Part shown: one piece after another, positions 19,390 to 21,878 of the stretch
Numbering within the stretch: the stretch's first letter is position 1
How the letters are laid out: every line of letters begins with the position of its first letter
Assembly: GCA_027596945.1 (NCBI GenBank)
Contig: JADGJH010000224.1
Coordinates: 1-21,878, forward strand
Length of the DNA stretch: 21,878 nucleotides
Origin: Physocladia obscura
Lineage: Eukaryota; Chytridiomycota; Chytridiomycetes; Chytridiales; Chytriomycetaceae
Direction: 5' to 3'
Notes under the pieces: model-generated
Seen by the model: only the letters and a program-made list of their open reading frames with translations
Database searches by the model: none
Told to the model about the DNA's origin: nothing
Position numbers and translations under genes: made by a program

Positions 19390-19910
19390 GCTTTTTGGAT
19401 GTTTTTTTGTCAAGTGACATTTTGTCAAGAAAGTTCAAAAGTTCTGTCACTGTTGAAGGAATACGGCTTTGTGTTAAATCCTGCAAAGACAGATCCGACT
19501 CAAATTGTTCTTAGTCAATTGTTATTTTAGTTGAAAATTATTGTTCACTTTTCAAAGAATAGAATGTATTAAAAACAGAATCTTTTTCTATACCTTATTG
19601 CAAACTATTCTGTTACATGCTGTCAGTGAAATAAACGCAAGTACTTATCTTTGTCATCAGTAAAATTGTAGGGCATTTCAAGTTATTCCAACTTGTACCC
19701 TTGCTCTGACGACCTTTTCTATGGATATACTTGGCTTTGGCTTGCAAGCCAGTGTGTTTCTGTAAAAACTCTATTACAAAGAGATCTGTTAAAGGAAGGC
19801 ATTACTAATGCAATTATTTATTGGCAGATTAGATTGAGTCTTCGAAAATTAATTACAGAGTCAGTTTCTAAATAAAAATTCATAGAAACAGACCAAAAAA
19901 AAAAAAAGGA
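19390..19910. other. Intergenic region between ankyrin gene and DUF4286 gene
   Basis: Divergent promoter space of 521 bases. The part next to the ankyrin gene holds a coding-like minus frame out of phase with that gene (see findings). A 60-codon plus frame at 19693-19875 begins with TTG and is not supported. A run of A lies just before the ATG at 19911. Confidence 0.5.
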
Positions 19911-20445
19911 ATGAGCGACAGCAAATCAGCAGCAATCGCTATTCCCCAGAGCACAAAAACAGCAGGCGAAATAGGCCCACTAAGTTTACTTGGAACATCG
20001 GTTGATTCACTGTCAAATCTGATCAGTGCCGGATCAGCACCAATAATTTACGAAGTGAATCTATCTGTGCCTAAAGATAACGCGCGCGCATATATTGAAT
20101 ATCTCCACGACTTTACGCTACGTGTATGCGAATCTGTACCCGGTAAGACTACTTTGGAGCTCTTTTTTTTGTTTTTTTTTTTTCATTTATTTTATTTTGT
20201 TTCAACGCCTTGCAGGATTCACAAAATGCAACGTATTCACGCAGCCAAAACCGTCAGGACTACACTGGCTCAGTGATGAAGGCGATACCAAAGTATACCT
20301 AGTTGTGCACTATCACATTGACTCCGAGTCTCACCTGGATAACTATCTTGAGACAGCCCAAGATGCAATCAGCAAACAGGATCAGAATAAGTGGGGCTTC
20401 TTAGTTATCAACAGACGTATTTTGAGAATACAATTGAGTGTCTGA
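19911..20445 (+). CDS. DUF4286-type protein (ferredoxin-like fold), two exons
   Basis: Exons 19911-20142 and 20216-20445 with a 73-base intron (donor GTAAGA, T-rich tract, acceptor CTTGCAG), giving 153 residues. After a polar N-terminal extension of about 44 residues, the body starts with IIYEVNLSVPKDNARAYIEY, continues with a helix, and after the junction (PGFTKCNVFTQP) gives a second strand with KVYLVVHYHIDS and a helix SHLDNYLETAQDAI. This alternation resembles DUF4286 and other small dimeric alpha/beta-barrel proteins, whose role is unknown. No signal peptide or catalytic motif is seen. Confidence 0.75.
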
Positions 20446-21552
20446 ACGCTAACTCGAATGGATCGAATAAAAATTTCTTTTTTTATTTTCAATGGTACCA
20501 AATCAAATGATACTGCGAATTTGAACATCGAACTTTTGTCTTCAAGGTCGAATACAATTTCTGTTCTTACCGTCAAAATCAAGATCTTCGAATTTGAATT
20601 GTTTGTAGGAATAATTAGCGTCACCGACACGGATCTTTAAACAATATTCTCAGCATTTGAAGTATTTTGAAACAAATGGATTCTTGATTTATTCCTTGAA
20701 ATCTCCTCAACAAGCATTTTGTTAGCGTACTTCCATCCTTCACCACATATACCAATATGCCAAAAAATGGTTGTTTGATTCATTCGATTTTCTCTCATTG
20801 AGCAAGAGTGCCTTTTCATTAGCTTTGCGTTTGGATTGAACAACAAAAAAAAAAAATGCTGACTTTGATCACCAGTTTGATTTTTGTGCCATCTGCAGAT
20901 GTCTGTGCATATAAGCTCAAATGAAGCAAAAGGGAATTGTCAATAAAGAGAGAATTTTATCGAAAAACTAGGTCACTTACTATCTGAAGATAAAAGCACC
21001 TTTGGAGAACCTTCCATCGACCGCTGGAACTCTAATAGTCTGAACACCTTTAAATAATCAGCTCAGCTATGTTAATGCTGTTAAAAGTATTCAACCTGCC
21101 CAGAAGTTTACATTTTGAGTTTGCTGCATCCTGGAGTCAGTGAAGTGCTCAATCAACACAGCTAACGCCTGCTGCCCAAAAATCCGCCAGCTCGTCTTGA
21201 ATCGACAAGCCGGCCAGCAAATTCGAGTCAGTAATCACAAGCGGCTCTATCGACTCGGCTCAAGCCGGTTTATAAAAAAATCAACAAAAAAAAAAAAAAA
21301 AATCCCGTGTTGGTGAGACCTATCAAACCTTTTGCAAGCCTCTAAAATATAATTTTCTCCGCTCCATGTTTATCGCCACCCTGCCTATTGGCGCATATCG
21401 CAATTTGGAAAAGAGTAGCTTTGCAGGATTTGTACCAGATCTTGACATGATAAATTTTATATAAATTTTCAAGCACATTGTATATTGAGTTAAAAAACAA
21501 AATCTTTCATTGATGCAATTACTTCAAAAATATGACAGCAAATTCGAGAAGA
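20446..21552. other. Region between DUF4286 gene and neuferricin-type gene
   Basis: Mixed content. Short frames at 20458-20640 (plus) and 20637-20846 (minus) are unrecognised and unsupported. A GC-richer island with coding-like frames lies at 20980-21290 (listed separately), followed by an A run at 21283-21302. Around 21363-21474 a plus frame reads MFIATLPIGAYRN, a faint echo of the LPIGAY motif of NAPE-PLD-type metallo-lactamase-fold enzymes, but nothing around it supports such a gene. Confidence 0.45.
20980..21235 (-). CDS. Unrecognised coding-like fragment, two possible exons
   Basis: On the minus strand a frame with SWRIFGQQALAVLIEHFTDS runs to WAG at a donor after 21096. A 48-base intron (21048-21095, with TTAAC branch-like sequences) leads to an exon with VQTIRVPAVDGRFSKGAFIF and then an in-frame TAG at 20980-20982. 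The junction is in phase and rebuilds a Gly codon. Upstream, a TGA and a second open frame (LLAGLSIQDELADFW) compete, so the 5' part is either another exon or frameshifted. The island is clearly richer in GC than its surroundings. It may be the 3' end of a gene or a decaying copy. I do not recognise the family. Confidence 0.35.
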
Positions 21553-21878
21553 TTATCTACAAGGCTCAGGCAAAGGTGTATCATCCGGAATCGGATCATG
21601 AATAACCTGGCCAACATAAAAATACTTGGGATGTTTCTCAAAGAAATCAACCCAATGCTGGAGATCCTGGATTTTCTCAAGCTTAGTCAAAGAAAAGAAT
21701 GAATAAAATATAATAAAATTAACGCAATGCCTTATTGATTTGATCTTCAGTCAAGCCTCGTAAATCATGTGTGAGGTGTGTTTGAAAGCATCCTGTAATA
21801 TATGCTCTGGCAGCATCGACTCCGCTAAAAAAGCTATAACCCCCACCCTAAACGCGAGATTAAATAAATAAAATAACA
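21553..21878 (-). CDS. Neuferricin-type (MAPR, cytochrome b5-like) protein, 3' part
   Basis: Two exons on the minus strand are inside the window: 21847-21731 and 21681-21553 (stop TAA). The gene continues to the right; an intron runs from 21848 past the edge. The visible 81 residues contain GGGYSFFSGVDAARAYITGC, then DLRGLTEDQ and LQHWVDFFEKHPKYFYVGQV, which is the C-terminal half of the cytochrome b5-like domain of MAPR/CYB5D2 proteins. These bind heme through Tyr and are membrane or secretory proteins with roles in sterol or heme handling; the N-terminal membrane anchor would lie outside. The tail has the family's Pro-rich PLPEPC end. The 49-base intron 21730-21682 fits only with a GC donor (AAG-GCATTG), because the nearby GT would shift the frame. 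Confidence 0.82.

Noticed and set aside
19693..19875. 60-codon plus frame before the DUF4286 gene
   Set aside because: It starts with TTG, and nothing in it is recognisable.
20458..20640. 60-codon plus frame starting with ATG after the DUF4286 gene, faintly ubiquitin-like in pattern
   Set aside because: No glycine tail, no conserved core and no splice sites that extend it; most likely 3' UTR sequence.
20637..20846. 69-codon minus frame convergent with the DUF4286 gene
   Set aside because: It does not join in phase with the coding-like island at 20980-21235 and has no recognised domain.
21181..21280. Possible tRNA B-box (ATTCGAGTC) in the GC-rich island
   Set aside because: The flanking bases do not pair as a T-stem, and no matching A-box or acceptor stem can be found.
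21363..21474. LPIGAY motif like NAPE-PLD enzymes
   Set aside because: Only six residues agree; the metal-binding histidine motifs are absent on either side.

Overview
The window is nuclear DNA of a eukaryote, most likely a zoosporic fungus of the chytrid type. The DNA is AT-rich and genes lie on both strands. Most genes are cut by short GT-AG introns (about 48 to 165 bases), the standard code fits every frame, and several products look most like fungal versions of their families. The assignment to chytrids is an inference from gene content and intron style; no rRNA or other marker gene is present.

Left part (1-5828): after an open frame running in from the left edge come two divergent multi-exon genes whose start codons lie 50 bases apart. 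The minus-strand gene encodes a leucine-rich-repeat protein with a cysteine/histidine module behind the repeats. The plus-strand gene encodes a lipid kinase of the diacylglycerol/sphingoid-base kinase superfamily.

Middle part (5829-12604): this is dominated by a family of intronless seven-helix membrane proteins that I cannot tie to a named family. Three copies are intact: two in tandem on the plus strand and one on the minus strand 3 kb away. Two further copies are decayed, one antisense at about 5925-6135 and one sense at 8784-9202, with extra leader and start remnants at 8670-8784. Inside this cluster sits a clear Hub1/UBL5 gene (ubiquitin-like splicing modifier). Its reading frame is complete at 73 codons only if the ATG itself is split by an intron.

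Right part (12605-21878): a thioredoxin-fold CPFS protein converges with an MFS transporter that carries a vacuolar-type dileucine tail. A long gene-poor AT-rich stretch of about 2.4 kb follows, then an F-box-like/ankyrin protein, a two-exon DUF4286-type protein, an unrecognised coding-like GC-rich island, and the 3' end of a neuferricin-type (cytochrome b5-like, MAPR) gene that runs off the right edge.

The genes do not form an operon-like pathway. The most distinctive feature is the seven-helix family in several states of birth and decay, which behaves like a lineage-specific, fast-turning-over receptor-like or transporter-like cluster.
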